DNA of 64,000 bases from Streptomyces roseirectus (lineage in GTDB: Bacteria; Actinomycetota; Actinomycetes; Streptomycetales; Streptomycetaceae), in assembly GCF_014489635.1 (NCBI RefSeq), contig NZ_CP060828.1, positions 3,634,001 to 3,698,000 on the forward strand. The letters run 5' to 3'. The position numbers and the translations under genes are program-made. Of this stretch, positions 43,678 to 55,108 are shown one piece after another. Numbering within the stretch: position 1 is the stretch's first letter; each line of letters starts with the position of its first letter. The notes below the pieces were generated by a model. That model did no database searches. It had not been told where the DNA came from and saw only the letters and a program-made list of their open reading frames with translations.

Positions 43678-43955
43678 GGGAGCGCCCATGCGGAACGCTG
43701 ATCTGAGCAAGGCGAATTGGCGCAAGTCGAGCTACAGCAACCCCGATGGCGGAGCGTGCCTGGAAACCGCCATCACCTGGCGGAAGTCCACGCACAGCAA
43801 CACCACCGGCGGTGAATGCCTCGAAGTCGCCGACCACATCCCCGCGTTGATCCCCGTCCGCGACAGCAAGGCCCCCGCGCGAGGCACCCTCGTCTTCGGC
43901 GACGCCGCGTGGTCGACTTTCCTCGGAGCCGTCAAAGCCAACTGAGGGAGCGCCC
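43541..43955 (+). repeat. 147-bp near-identical direct repeat within the DUF397 genes
   Basis: Positions 43541-43687 and 43809-43955 differ at only about three bases and are offset by 268 bp. The repeat covers most of the DUF397 coding sequence and the following GAGGGAGCGCCC, which serves as ribosome site for the next gene. Confidence 0.9.
43688..43945 (+). CDS. DUF397 protein with duplicated N-terminal motif
   Basis: This 85-residue protein starts at the ATG at 43688. It has two copies of the family start motif in a row: NWRKSSYSNPDGGACLETA and TWRKSTHSNTTGGECLEVA, followed by one C-terminal part that is almost identical to that of the gene before it. It arose by recent tandem duplication and is about 20 residues longer than usual. 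It may be a second partner for the (now interrupted) regulator. Confidence 0.9.
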   Translation: MRNADLSKANWRKSSYSNPDGGACLETAITWRKSTHSNTTGGECLEVADHIPALIPVRDSKAPARGTLVFGDAAWSTFLGAVKAN

Positions 43956-43997
43956 GTACGAAATACTGAACGGGACGGACTGCCACTGGGGGACGCG

Positions 43998-46503
<2,506 letters not shown>

Positions 46504-46541
46504 GGCTCAGCCTGTTCTGATCAGTTCTGATCGAACCTCGG

Positions 46542-46571
46542 CCCCTGGGTGACCGTAACGGCACCCGGGGG
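46542..46571 (+). terminator. Terminator after mdh
   Basis: CCCCTGGGTG at 46542-46551 pairs with CACCCGGGGG at 46562-46571 with one G-T pair. Confidence 0.7.
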
Positions 46572-46637
46572 CTGTCGTTTTCGGGCCGCCTCGATCATGC
46601 AGGTCTGCGGCGCGGCCCGCTCGGGCACCGTAGACGC

Positions 46638-47777
46638 ATGCGCGATTTTCGGGACAGTGCGCCCTCCTACCTCACCTTCCGGATCACCCCGCAGGACGGC
46701 CCCCTCGCGGCGTTCGCGGAGCAGGAGGCGACGGCGGCGATGAAGCGGTATCCGGAGGTCATGGGGCTGGGGCTGCCGCAGTTCTTCCCCACCCGTGAGT
46801 GCGAGACCGGCGGCTGGGAGATCCTGACCTGCGGCGCCGGCACGCCCCAGGGCGCCCGCGACTCCCTCGGCAGCCACTTCCGGGGCCTCGCGAAAGAGGC
46901 GGAAGAGGCCGGGGACGAGAAACTGCGCCGCAAGTGGATGGCGGCGGCGAAACGGATGGACCGGGAGGCCGTCGACGAGGTCCGCGTGCTCGGGCAGCGG
47001 TTCCGGATCGCTCGCACAGGGCGGTTCATCCGCATGGGGCAGGCCGGGCCCGAGCCGCCCCGCCCGTCCGACAAGGACATCCCGGACGTCGGCATCGCGG
47101 ACAAACTCGCGGGGGACGACGTCGGCCACGTCATCGACTCCTACACGTCCACCGGGCTCTCCGACGGGCTCCTCAAGGTCGAGCTGCTGAGCCTCATCGG
47201 CGTCCCCTCCGCCGACGCGCCCCCCGAGATGCGGGCGGAATCGGAAGCGGCCCAGATCAACTACCCCGGCGGAGTTCTCCTCCCCCCGGTCTTCATCATC
47301 TCCCAACGCCAGCACGGCCGTTGGACGACCTTCCACCCCGAGTCGTCCTACTCCACCCCCCAGGGCGCCCGCGACTCCCTCGCGATGTACCTCCGGGTGA
47401 CGGGCCCCTGGAGCCTCGGCCTGGACGACGAAACGAAGGCGGCCTGGGCAGCCCGAGCGGACCACCTGGACGAAACCCGAGCGGACGTCCTGCTGGTGGA
47501 CGACATCCGCTACCGCGTCACCCGCGTCGAACGCATCGTCCGCATGGGCCCCGACGGCCCGGAAGGCTCCCGCCCCTCCGACTACGACCCCGAACCCCCC
47601 ATCGACGTCCAGGTCCGCCAGCTGAAGGAAGAGGGCCTGTGGGAGGAGAACGACGACGCCCCCGTTGAACTCCCCGAGGGCGTACCGGACATCTTCCGCA
47701 TGCAGGCCATGCTGGAAGCGGAACGCGACCGCCAGCGGGAGTGGAGGAAGGCGCGGGGGATGCGGGAGTTGGACTGA
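46638..47777 (+). CDS. DUF5954 family protein, second copy
   Basis: This is a 379-residue paralogue of the gene at 41415, with the same two-half structure. The N-half carries TPQGARDSLGSHF ... VLGQRFRIARTGRFIRMG ... PEPPRPSDKD and the C-half TPQGARDSLAMYL ... VDDIRYRVTRVERIVRMG ... SRPSDYDP. It ends REWRKARGMRELD. No enzyme motif or membrane segment is seen. Function unknown. The internal repeat suggests an old domain duplication before the gene itself was duplicated. Confidence 0.85.
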   Translation: MRDFRDSAPSYLTFRITPQDGPLAAFAEQEATAAMKRYPEVMGLGLPQFFPTRECETGGWEILTCGAGTPQGARDSLGSHFRGLAKEAEEAGDEKLRRKWMAAAKRMDREAVDEVRVLGQRFRIARTGRFIRMGQAGPEPPRPSDKDIPDVGIADKLAGDDVGHVIDSYTSTGLSDGLLKVELLSLIGVPSADAPPEMRAESEAAQINYPGGVLLPPVFIISQRQHGRWTTFHPESSYSTPQGARDSLAMYLRVTGPWSLGLDDETKAAWAARADHLDETRADVLLVDDIRYRVTRVERIVRMGPDGPEGSRPSDYDPEPPIDVQVRQLKEEGLWEENDDAPVELPEGVPDIFRMQAMLEAERDRQREWRKARGMRELD

Positions 47778-47847
47778 GGGACCACACACCCGCCGCCGAG
47801 GGTGATGTTCGCGTGGGCGGTGGTCCCGGCGGAGATCTGGCGCCAGA

Positions 47848-49734
47848 TCAGGTTCCAGGGCCTTCCTGGAGACGGTGGAGCTCGGCGAACAAGGAGTCCT
47901 GGTTGAGGAGTTCCTGGTAGGTGCCGGTTTCGGTGATCTTTCCGTCCCGCATGACGATGATGCGGTCGGCTGTGCGGGTGTTGGCGAGGCGGTGGGTGAT
48001 GACGAGGGCGGTGCGTCCGGTGGCCAGGAGGCGGAAGGCGTTGAAGACCTGGTGTTCGGCGCGGGCGTCGAGGGCGGCGGTGGGTTCGTCGAGGATGTGG
48101 ACGGCGGCGTCGGCATGGAAGGAGCGGGCGAGGGCGATGCGCTGCCACTGGCCTCCGGAGAGGTCGTGTCCGCCCCACCAGGAGCGGGCGAGGGAGGTGT
48201 CGAGTCCGTGAGGGAGGCGGTCGAGGACGTGGTCGGCGCCTGCGGCTGCGGCGGCGTCGTGGATGGCGGTGTCGCCCAGGGGGTGGGGGGTGCCGAGGGT
48301 GATGTTCTCGCGGGCGGTCAGGGGCCAGCGGGTGTAGTCCTGGGGAGTCATGGCGACGTGCCGCCACACGTCGGCGGGGGCGGCGTCGGCCAGGGGGGTG
48401 CCGTCCCAGGTGACGGTGCCGGTGTCGGGGAGGTAGAGGCCGGTGAGGAGGTGGACGAGGGTGGTCTTGCCGGAGCCGTTCTCTCCGACGACGGCGACGA
48501 TCTCGCCGCGTTTGAGGTCGAGGTCGACCTGGTCGACGGCGGGGCGGTCGCTGCCGGGGTAGGTGAAGGTGAGGTTGCGGGCGCTGATGACGGTGGGGCC
48601 TTCGGGAGGCAGGGGGCGGGTGCCTCGGTGGGTGCGGTGCTGGGCGGCTTCGTCGAGGAAGGCAGACCAGTCGTCGAGGTGCAGGCCGGTGCGGAAGATA
48701 CGGGCGGCGGCGCGGGTGAGGGTGGTGAGGGCGGCGGTCGCGGTGCGCAGCGCGAACAGCGCGGTGCCGGCGGCTGCGGGTTCGAGACGGCCGGTGGTGA
48801 CGAGGAGGGTGAGGGCGGCGAACGCGGCGAGGAGGGTGAGGGCGGAGAGGGTGTCGCCGGCGAGCTGGACGCGCAGGCCGCGCAGCGCGGCCGTGACCGC
48901 TTCGGTTTCGAGGCGGTCGGAGACCTGGCGGTAGCGGGCGGACAGGAAGGGGCCCATGCGGGCTGAGCGGATCTCGGCGGCGGTGTTGCGGTCGGTGCTG
49001 TAGCCGCGCAGGGTCGCGCGCAGGCGGCTGTCGGAGCGGGCGGCGGTGACCGCCGCGTGTTCCAGGCGCGCGGCCCGCAGCGAGGCGTACGCGCGGGGGA
49101 CGGCGGTCAGCAGCAGGAGGGCGACGAGGAGCGGGTCGAGGACGGCGACGACGGCGGTGACGGCGGTGAGCTGCGCGAGGACGGAGATGCCGCTCTGGAC
49201 GTCGAGGACGAGGTCGCGGGCTGACTCGGCGCCCTTGCCCGCCGCTTCCAGGCGGTCCTCGAAGCCGGGGTGTTCGTAGGCGATCAGCTCGACGCGGGCG
49301 GCGGCGTCCAGGACGCGCAGATCGGCCTCCCGGAACACGCGGGGGCTGAGGCGGGCGGCGGCGGCGCGGGCCGCGGTGTCGGCGAGGGCTGCGGCGGCGA
49401 GCGCGCCCGCGACCCAGGCCGCCGGGGCTGCCGCGTCGCGCAGGAGGGGGCCGAGGGGTTCGTGGCGGTCGTAGGCGCCGGCCGCGTCCAGGGCCGCGCC
49501 GATCAGGGCCGTGGTGGCGGTGAGGGCAAGTGCGGCCAGGGCGGCGGCGGCCGTCTGGGCGGCGAGCATGGTGGTCAGGGCGCGGCGGTCCGCGTGCCAG
49601 GCCAGGCGCAGGGTGCGGGCCAGGACGGCGGGCAGGCGGCGCGCGGTGGCGGCCAGGCCCAGGGAGGCGGGTTGGTCGTCGGCAAGCCGCATGACTGGCG
49701 CGGGGCCGACGGCGGCGGGCAGGGGCTCTGTCAC
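47848..49734 (-). CDS. ABC exporter of the lasso peptide cluster (LasD/McjD type)
   Basis: This 628-residue half-transporter has an N-terminal membrane domain of six helices (about 50-340) and a C-terminal ATPase: VGENGSGKTTL (Walker A), TPQDYTRWPLTARENI (Q-loop), HDLSGGQWQRIALARS (signature) and VHILDEPTAALDA (Walker B). It works as a homodimer. Its place after the processing genes, 96 bp downstream of the protease gene, makes export of the lasso peptide, and self-immunity, its likely role. No peptidase domain is fused, in line with a separate leader protease. Confidence 0.9.
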   Translation of the reverse strand: MTEPLPAAVGPAPVMRLADDQPASLGLAATARRLPAVLARTLRLAWHADRRALTTMLAAQTAAAALAALALTATTALIGAALDAAGAYDRHEPLGPLLRDAAAPAAWVAGALAAAALADTAARAAAARLSPRVFREADLRVLDAAARVELIAYEHPGFEDRLEAAGKGAESARDLVLDVQSGISVLAQLTAVTAVVAVLDPLLVALLLLTAVPRAYASLRAARLEHAAVTAARSDSRLRATLRGYSTDRNTAAEIRSARMGPFLSARYRQVSDRLETEAVTAALRGLRVQLAGDTLSALTLLAAFAALTLLVTTGRLEPAAAGTALFALRTATAALTTLTRAAARIFRTGLHLDDWSAFLDEAAQHRTHRGTRPLPPEGPTVISARNLTFTYPGSDRPAVDQVDLDLKRGEIVAVVGENGSGKTTLVHLLTGLYLPDTGTVTWDGTPLADAAPADVWRHVAMTPQDYTRWPLTARENITLGTPHPLGDTAIHDAAAAAGADHVLDRLPHGLDTSLARSWWGGHDLSGGQWQRIALARSFHADAAVHILDEPTAALDARAEHQVFNAFRLLATGRTALVITHRLANTRTADRIIVMRDGKITETGTYQELLNQDSLFAELHRLQEGPGT

Positions 49735-49830
49735 CCGTCCGGTTTAGAGGCCCTGCCCGCCGCCGCGCACGCCGTTTCCTGATCCGCTGTCACAGGCGGG
49801 CAGGCAGACGGCACTGGCGGTCAACTCCGG

Positions 49831-50562
49831 TCAGTTCCGTTCATCCTGCGGGGGGATGGGGGGTGCGGCGGCGACGGCGGTCCACGGGCGGCGGGGGTCG
49901 TCGGCATCGCGTCCGGACAGGCCGAGCGCGCCGGCCGGGGTCCACACCCAGGCGTGCGCCTCGTTCGGCAGACGCCGCGCCCCGATCACCCAGTGCGCCC
50001 GACGCCCGCGCAAGGCCATGGTGAGGACGGCGGCCAGCGACACCTCCATGCACGCGATCCGGCCCGGCCACCAGGGCGGGCGCACGGCCGAGACGGCGGC
50101 CACCGCCTCGGCGGCCACGGCGGGCGGGGCCGGCGGGAGGCGGTGCAGGAGGCCGAGCAGCCGCATCCGCGCCCGCAGCGGCAACCGCATCAGCGCGAGC
50201 GCGAGCACGAGGGCGGGAGCGGCCAGCACCCGCACCAGGCGGCCGGGCCGCGTGCACGGTTCGGCCGGTGAGGTTGCCGGGGGCATCGGCGGCGGCAGCA
50301 CCGGCGATCCGCTCTCCGCGTCCGTGAGCAGCCCCGCCTGCGTCAGGCGCTCGACGGTCTGGGCGACGACCGCCTCGACGTCGCCTCCCATCCCCTCCGC
50401 CCGCAGTTCCTGCGCCACCTGGGGCAGAGTCCCGGCGAGCGCGGCCGACCAGATCCGTTCGGTGGCGGTGTTCATCCACTGCCACCGGCCGCTCGGCGCG
50501 TGCAGGACGGCCACGCAGCCCTCGCCGAGGTCGGCCCGGTGGACACCGGGTGGTACCCGCAT
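49831..50562 (-). CDS. Lasso peptide RRE-leader peptidase fusion (B1-B2)
   Basis: The protein has 243 residues and starts at the ATG at 50562, coupled to the cyclase gene stop (TGATG). Residues 1-85 form a PqqD-like recognition domain (VAVLHAPSGRWQWMNTATER, then VERLTQAGLLTD), which binds the leader. After a Pro-rich linker, residues ~110-243 form the transglutaminase-like peptidase: Cys171 in GRIACMEVSLAA and His203 in NEAHAWVW, with Asp in GRDADD as the probable third residue. In actinobacteria these two functions are mostly on separate proteins; here they are joined as in proteobacterial McjB. Confidence 0.88.
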   Translation of the reverse strand: MRVPPGVHRADLGEGCVAVLHAPSGRWQWMNTATERIWSAALAGTLPQVAQELRAEGMGGDVEAVVAQTVERLTQAGLLTDAESGSPVLPPPMPPATSPAEPCTRPGRLVRVLAAPALVLALALMRLPLRARMRLLGLLHRLPPAPPAVAAEAVAAVSAVRPPWWPGRIACMEVSLAAVLTMALRGRRAHWVIGARRLPNEAHAWVWTPAGALGLSGRDADDPRRPWTAVAAAPPIPPQDERN

Positions 50563-52310
50563 CACCGCGCACTCCCTGCCGGGACGGTGATCCGCGACAG
50601 CCACCAGGAGGTGATCAGGAAACTCTCCAGGGCACCGAGCGGCGGCCGTCCGACGCCCTCGACCGCCGCGTCCAGCGCCGCGTGGACCGCGTCGGCGTCC
50701 ATGAGGCCCGCCGCGGTCAGCGCGCTCGCGTCCACCACGGCGTGCAGCTCCCGGCGGTGCGCGCGCAGCCCCTCGTACAGCAGCGGCGTGAAGTTGCCCT
50801 TCGACTGCCGTCCGGCCAGCCATCCCGGCAGGTCGGGGCGGGCCAGCGCGAGCAGCGGCTTGTAGCGGCCGGGGCGGCGGCGTTCGCCGGCCCCGATGCG
50901 CAGGCACGCGGCGACGACCTCGTTGTCCAGGAACGGGGTCACCGGGACGATCCCGTGCTCGGCGTACAGCGGTGCGCTGTCGTGCAGGGCGCCGCCGTTG
51001 TAGCGCAGTGCGGCCCAGTCCTCCCATTCCCCGGCGTCGACGTCACCCACCGTCCGCCCGGAGGCGTCGAGCATCGCGGCAACTGTCCGCCGCCCGTGGC
51101 CGGTGAGCCAGCGGGCGGGCGCCCCGATGGGGCACCACGTCCACACCCCGGGCCCGTCCCCGTACGCCTGCCCGGCCGCGACAGCCTCCGCCGCCCGCTC
51201 CAGGGCGTAGGGCCGCCCGCGCCGGGCTGCCTCCTTCACCGCCCGCCACAGCGGGCCGGGCGCGGTGTTCACCCGGCGGGCCCGCTCGGCGACCGCCGCC
51301 TTCGCCTGCCGGGTTCGTCCGTTCTGCGCGAGGGAGATCCACGCGGCCGTCGACGACTCCAGCACCACGTCCCCGCCGTGTCCCGTCAGGTGCACGGGCG
51401 AGACACCGCGTGCGGGCGGGAGGTAGTCGGCGTCCAGCGCGCTGGAGGCGACCGTCAGGACCGGCGCGTGGGGCACCGCGCGCGGCCATCCCGTGTAGTG
51501 CGCGCTCGCCGCCCCGCCCGCGCTGACGTGGTGTTCGGCCCCCGTGTAGGCGGCGACCTGCCGGGCCAGGCGGGTGTCCTCGCCGTCGGCGAGGGGGCCG
51601 CCGTAGGTGACGGCCACGACCGGGGTGACGGCCGAGGCGGCGATGACGACCGTCGAGGAGTCCAGGCCGCCCGACAGGTCCGCGCTCACCCTGGGACCGG
51701 CTGTGCCGGCGTAGTCCTGTACGGCCGTCCACAGCGCGGCCCCCGCCTCCGGGGCACCACTCTCCATGCTCCGCCCGTCCGGGCGGGGCCGTACGTCGAC
51801 TGTGCGCGCGACGCCGTCCTCCAGGACCAGGGCGTACCCGCCGGGCACCCGGTCGACGCCGGTCCACACCGAGCGGTGCGGCCAGTGCGACGCCGAACCC
51901 GCCGCGACCGTGGCCGCGAGCAGGTCCAGGTCCGGGCCCCGGCCGAGTTGCGCGGCCAGCAGCTCGGCGTCCGTCGCCCACACCATGCCCCGCCCGTTCT
52001 GCGCCGTGAACAGGGGCCGCATGCCCGCGAGGTCCCCCGAGACGACCGTCCGTCCCCGGACGGCGTCGTGGACGGCCATCCAGTACGAACCGCCCAGCGC
52101 ACAGACCTCGCCGTACCGGCCCCCGGCGACCGCCTCAGCCGTGCGGGCGATCGCGTCGTCGCCGCCCCGGCACATCCCGGCCACCACCGCGGTCACCGCC
52201 CCGCGCTCCACCACCCGCAGTACGGCACCGGGCGGATGCCACACCCCCGACGTCCGCACCGCTCCCGCCGGAGCCTCCACCGTGCCCCCGGCCAGCCACA
52301 CCGTCGTCAT
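50562..52310 (-). CDS. Lasso peptide cyclase (asparagine synthetase-like, C protein)
   Basis: The enzyme has 582 residues. The N-terminal ~170 residues resemble the class II glutaminase domain but lack the N-terminal Cys, as expected in lasso cyclases. The synthetase domain has the ATP PP-loop SGGLDSST (213-220) and further blocks (LTGHGGDVVLES, TPFLDNEVV). It adenylates the side chain of the acidic residue at core position 7-9, so that the N-terminal amine can close the ring. It lies between the precursor genes and the protease gene in the same operon. Confidence 0.92.
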   Translation of the reverse strand: MTTVWLAGGTVEAPAGAVRTSGVWHPPGAVLRVVERGAVTAVVAGMCRGGDDAIARTAEAVAGGRYGEVCALGGSYWMAVHDAVRGRTVVSGDLAGMRPLFTAQNGRGMVWATDAELLAAQLGRGPDLDLLAATVAAGSASHWPHRSVWTGVDRVPGGYALVLEDGVARTVDVRPRPDGRSMESGAPEAGAALWTAVQDYAGTAGPRVSADLSGGLDSSTVVIAASAVTPVVAVTYGGPLADGEDTRLARQVAAYTGAEHHVSAGGAASAHYTGWPRAVPHAPVLTVASSALDADYLPPARGVSPVHLTGHGGDVVLESSTAAWISLAQNGRTRQAKAAVAERARRVNTAPGPLWRAVKEAARRGRPYALERAAEAVAAGQAYGDGPGVWTWCPIGAPARWLTGHGRRTVAAMLDASGRTVGDVDAGEWEDWAALRYNGGALHDSAPLYAEHGIVPVTPFLDNEVVAACLRIGAGERRRPGRYKPLLALARPDLPGWLAGRQSKGNFTPLLYEGLRAHRRELHAVVDASALTAAGLMDADAVHAALDAAVEGVGRPPLGALESFLITSWWLSRITVPAGSAR

Positions 52311-52395
52311 TCCGTCCCCTCATTCTTTTCGTCGGTCGCGGACATGCCTGGGGCGGCACGGTGTGACACCGCGCCGCCCCAGGGTGTTCAGCCGG

Positions 52396-52545
52396 TCAGC
52401 CCTCGAAGTAGTTCGACTTGTCGGAGTCGTTGAAGGTCTGCCGGCCGAGGGTGACCTCGTCGACGTCGGCCGACGACAGCACCGGCACCGGCACGGCCTC
52501 GATCGAGACCACCGCGCTCGTGCCCGGGTTCGTGTTCGCGTTCAT
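52396..52545 (-). CDS. Lasso peptide precursor 1
   Basis: This 49-residue peptide starts at the ATG at 52545, with AGGAAGGA about 9 bp upstream. The leader contains VPVPVL and ends DEVTL, with Thr at position -2 of the core, the residue needed by the leader protease. The predicted core is GRQTFNDSDKSNYFEG (16 residues) with Gly1 and Asp9 (or Asp7) as ring partners and the bulky Tyr13-Phe14 as possible plugs. It has no Cys, so it is a class II type. Core limits are inferred from the Thr rule and from comparison with the second precursor. Confidence 0.88.
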   Translation of the reverse strand: MNANTNPGTSAVVSIEAVPVPVLSSADVDEVTLGRQTFNDSDKSNYFEG

Positions 52546-52645
52546 GACGGGGTGTCCTTCCTGTTACGGGGACGGCTGGCACCGGGGCGGCGCCGGCCGG
52601 TGGTGCGGGAGTGGTCCACGGGGACCCGCCCCGGAGAAGGAGCGG

Positions 52646-52759
52646 TCAGTTGTAGTAGGCGACGTCCGCCTCGCGGGCACCGTTCTCACGCTCGCCGAGC
52701 GTCACCACGTCGGCGTCCTCCGCGTACAGCACGGGGAAGACGATGAGGATGTGCTCCAT
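52646..52759 (-). CDS. Lasso peptide precursor 2
   Basis: This 37-residue peptide starts at the ATG at 52759, with GGAAGGAG upstream. The leader has FPVLY and ends DVVTL. The distance from Pro to Thr (11 residues) equals that in precursor 1. The predicted core is GERENGAREADVAYYN (16 residues) with Gly1 and Glu9 as ring partners and Tyr14-Tyr15 as plugs. It is the first gene of the cluster. The two cores are quite different, so one enzyme set would make two products with a ring of nine residues. Confidence 0.88.
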   Translation of the reverse strand: MEHILIVFPVLYAEDADVVTLGERENGAREADVAYYN

Positions 52760-52984
52760 GGCGTGTTCTCCTTCCGCGGCCGGTGTCTCCGGCGCCCTCA
52801 CAGCACACCGCCCCGAACGCCTGCGCGGTAGCCCGGTGGGGTGCGGTGAACAGCGGTGCTCGACGCGACACCGCACCCTGCGCCCGGCCCGGCGCTTTAC
52901 GGCGAACTACCATCAGGCACGGGCGAGTTGACGAACCGGCCGATAGCCTGGAAGGCCCGCCGCCAGGCACAGAAGGGCACAGCC

Positions 52985-54412
52985 ATGGGCAGGCCCCCGC
53001 TCGACCGGCAGCCGAACACCCGCCTGGCCTACTGGATGAGCCGGGCACACATGGGCAACAACCGGCTGGCCCGCCTGATCACCGAACGCGCCGCCGCCCA
53101 GGGCATCACCGGGATCGCCACCGACGAGAGCCGCGTCCGGGCCTGGCTGAAGGGCACCGTGCCCCGTGACCCCGTGCCCCGCCTGCTGGCCGACGTCCTC
53201 AGCGGCGCGACCGGCACCGACCTCACCCTCGCCGACGTCGGTCTGCCCGGAGAGACAGGCCCCACCGGTATCCGGAGCCCGTGGACCCGTACGGGCGCCC
53301 TCACCTCCCTCAGCCAGATCATCCGGAGCGAACTGATGCTGCCCGACACCCGCACCGGCCCCGATGCCGCCGACGTCCTCACCAGCAACGACCTCCTGGC
53401 CCCCTTGCAGGAATGGCTCCTGTCACAGCCCGACGACGCCGACACCGCCCGGCCCGGCCACCGCATCGGCATGTCCGAGGTCGACGGCATCCGCCAGATC
53501 ACCACCGCGTTCCGCGACCTCGACAACCGGCACGGCGGCGTCCTGTCCCGCTCCGCCGTCCTCGCCCAGACCGACACCGTCCTCACCCTGCTGAAGACCA
53601 GCACCTACACCGAGGCGGTGGGACGCGAACTGTTCTCCGCCGCCGCCGACCTCGCGAGCGTCGCCGGCTGGATGACTTTCGACGCCGGCCGCCACACCGC
53701 CGCCCAGCGCACCTTCGTCTCCGCCCTGCGCGCCGCCGCCGAGGCCGGCGACAAACGCATCGGCGCCCACATCCTCCAGTGCATGGCCCGCCAGATGTCC
53801 CACCTCGGACACGTCGACGACGCCCTCGACCTCGTCGCACTCGCCCAGTACGGCGCACGCCGCGACCTCACCCCCGCCGCAGCCTCCATGCTCGCCGCCC
53901 TCGAAGCCCGCTTCCACGCGATCACCGGGAACACCGCCGACAGCGAAGCCGCCGCCGCCCGCGCCCTGGACGCCTACGAGCGCGTCCAGCCCACCGCCGA
54001 GGCCCCCTACATGGCCTTCTTCGACCTCCCCGAACTCCAGGCGACCCTGGGCATGGCCCACCAGATCGCCGCCCGCCACCTCGACGGCACCGCCCGCACC
54101 CGCCACGTCCGCCGCTCCGCCGACCTCGTCCAGCAGGCCCTCGACGCCCGCCCCGAACACCGCCGCCGCAGCAAAGCCTTCGACCACCTCGGCCTCGCCC
54201 GCACCCATCTCGCCGGCAGCAACCCCGACGCAGCCGCCGAGGAAACCGCCCGCTGTCTCCAGCTCCTGGGCGCCGTCCACTCCCGGCGCGTCACCGACCG
54301 CCTCGGCGAGCTCTACCGCGAAGCCGAACCCTTCACCACCACCGCACCCGGCCGCGACCTCCGCGAACAGATCCACGACCGGCTCACCACCCCGACCGGC
54401 CCCGGCATCTGA
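52985..54412 (+). CDS. TPR-type transcriptional regulator of the lasso cluster
   Basis: The protein has 475 residues from the ATG at 52985, with AGAAGGG upstream; a GTG/ATG further up at 52856 would add an unlikely leader. The N-terminal 90 residues hold the DNA-binding part (NNRLARLITERAAAQGITGI ... RVRAWLKGTVPRDPVPRLLA). The rest is an all-helical TPR-like domain. It is related to the regulator at 17875. It is divergent from the precursor genes and probably activates them from the 225-bp gap between. Confidence 0.88.
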   Translation: MGRPPLDRQPNTRLAYWMSRAHMGNNRLARLITERAAAQGITGIATDESRVRAWLKGTVPRDPVPRLLADVLSGATGTDLTLADVGLPGETGPTGIRSPWTRTGALTSLSQIIRSELMLPDTRTGPDAADVLTSNDLLAPLQEWLLSQPDDADTARPGHRIGMSEVDGIRQITTAFRDLDNRHGGVLSRSAVLAQTDTVLTLLKTSTYTEAVGRELFSAAADLASVAGWMTFDAGRHTAAQRTFVSALRAAAEAGDKRIGAHILQCMARQMSHLGHVDDALDLVALAQYGARRDLTPAAASMLAALEARFHAITGNTADSEAAAARALDAYERVQPTAEAPYMAFFDLPELQATLGMAHQIAARHLDGTARTRHVRRSADLVQQALDARPEHRRRSKAFDHLGLARTHLAGSNPDAAAEETARCLQLLGAVHSRRVTDRLGELYREAEPFTTTAPGRDLREQIHDRLTTPTGPGI

Positions 54413-54487
54413 GCGCCGCTCTCAGTCACTTATTCACGCAGGGACTCCGTGGACAGCGGTACGCCGGGGACACCCCGGGATGTACCT

Positions 54488-54520
54488 CAATGGCTCCCGT
54501 ACCTTGTGCGGGAGCCATTG
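54488..54520. terminator. Bidirectional terminator
   Basis: CAATGGCTCCCG at 54488-54499 pairs perfectly with 54509-54520 over a 9-nt loop, between the regulator gene and the convergent DUF3017 gene. Confidence 0.8.
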
Positions 54521-54562
54521 ACGTCCCCTGGGGGAAGAGGTGGTGCCAGTCCGGTTTCCGCC

Positions 54563-55108
54563 TCACGTCTGCACGGTGAAGTGGAGGGTGTCCTTGAGGA
54601 AGGGGATCTGAAGCAGCGGATCGGGCTGCGCCATCAACGCGAGCAACACGATGACGACCCCCAACACCCCGTACGTGACGATGTCGGTGAACCGGGACCG
54701 CACGGCGAGCATCCCCACATCAGGCATGACCCACCGCATAGCGGCCCCCCCGATCAACGCCACCCCCACAAGAATGCTCCCCACCCGAAACTGATCGAAC
54801 GCCGTAACCAACAACCCCACCCCCACAGTGCCCAACACAGCCAACATCGGCCACTGCCTCGCCTGCACCGACCGCGCCCCCGCGACCGCCCTCCCACTCC
54901 CCTCCGGCCGAGCCGTGTCCCGCGTGATCCGCGGAAACCTCCGACTACGCCGCACTACCTCTTCGCCCACAGTCCCCTCACCTCGCTCGATGTCGCCCTG
55001 CCGCACTGTCGGCCGCTCCCCAGTCTCCTGCCCGAGGACGCCGTCCCGCCCCACCGGGGTTCCCCCCGAAGCCGCCGCCCGCCGTTCACCCCCGCTCACC
55101 TCACCCAA
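54563..55108 (-). CDS. DUF3017 membrane protein
   Basis: This is a protein of about 181 residues; the first ~85 are charged and of low complexity, and the true start may be further in. Three membrane helices follow ([49 protein letters not shown]). It overlaps the folD end by 8 bp. DUF3017 genes after folD are common in Streptomyces. Function unknown. Confidence 0.85.
   Translation of the reverse strand: MGEVSGGERRAAASGGTPVGRDGVLGQETGERPTVRQGDIERGEGTVGEEVVRRSRRFPRITRDTARPEGSGRAVAGARSVQARQWPMLAVLGTVGVGLLVTAFDQFRVGSILVGVALIGGAAMRWVMPDVGMLAVRSRFTDIVTYGVLGVVIVLLALMAQPDPLLQIPFLKDTLHFTVQT

Noticed and set aside
52388..52582. A 64-codon minus-strand frame overlapping lasso precursor 1
   Set aside because: It is out of frame with the precursor and its Arg/Gly/His-rich product shows no leader or core pattern.
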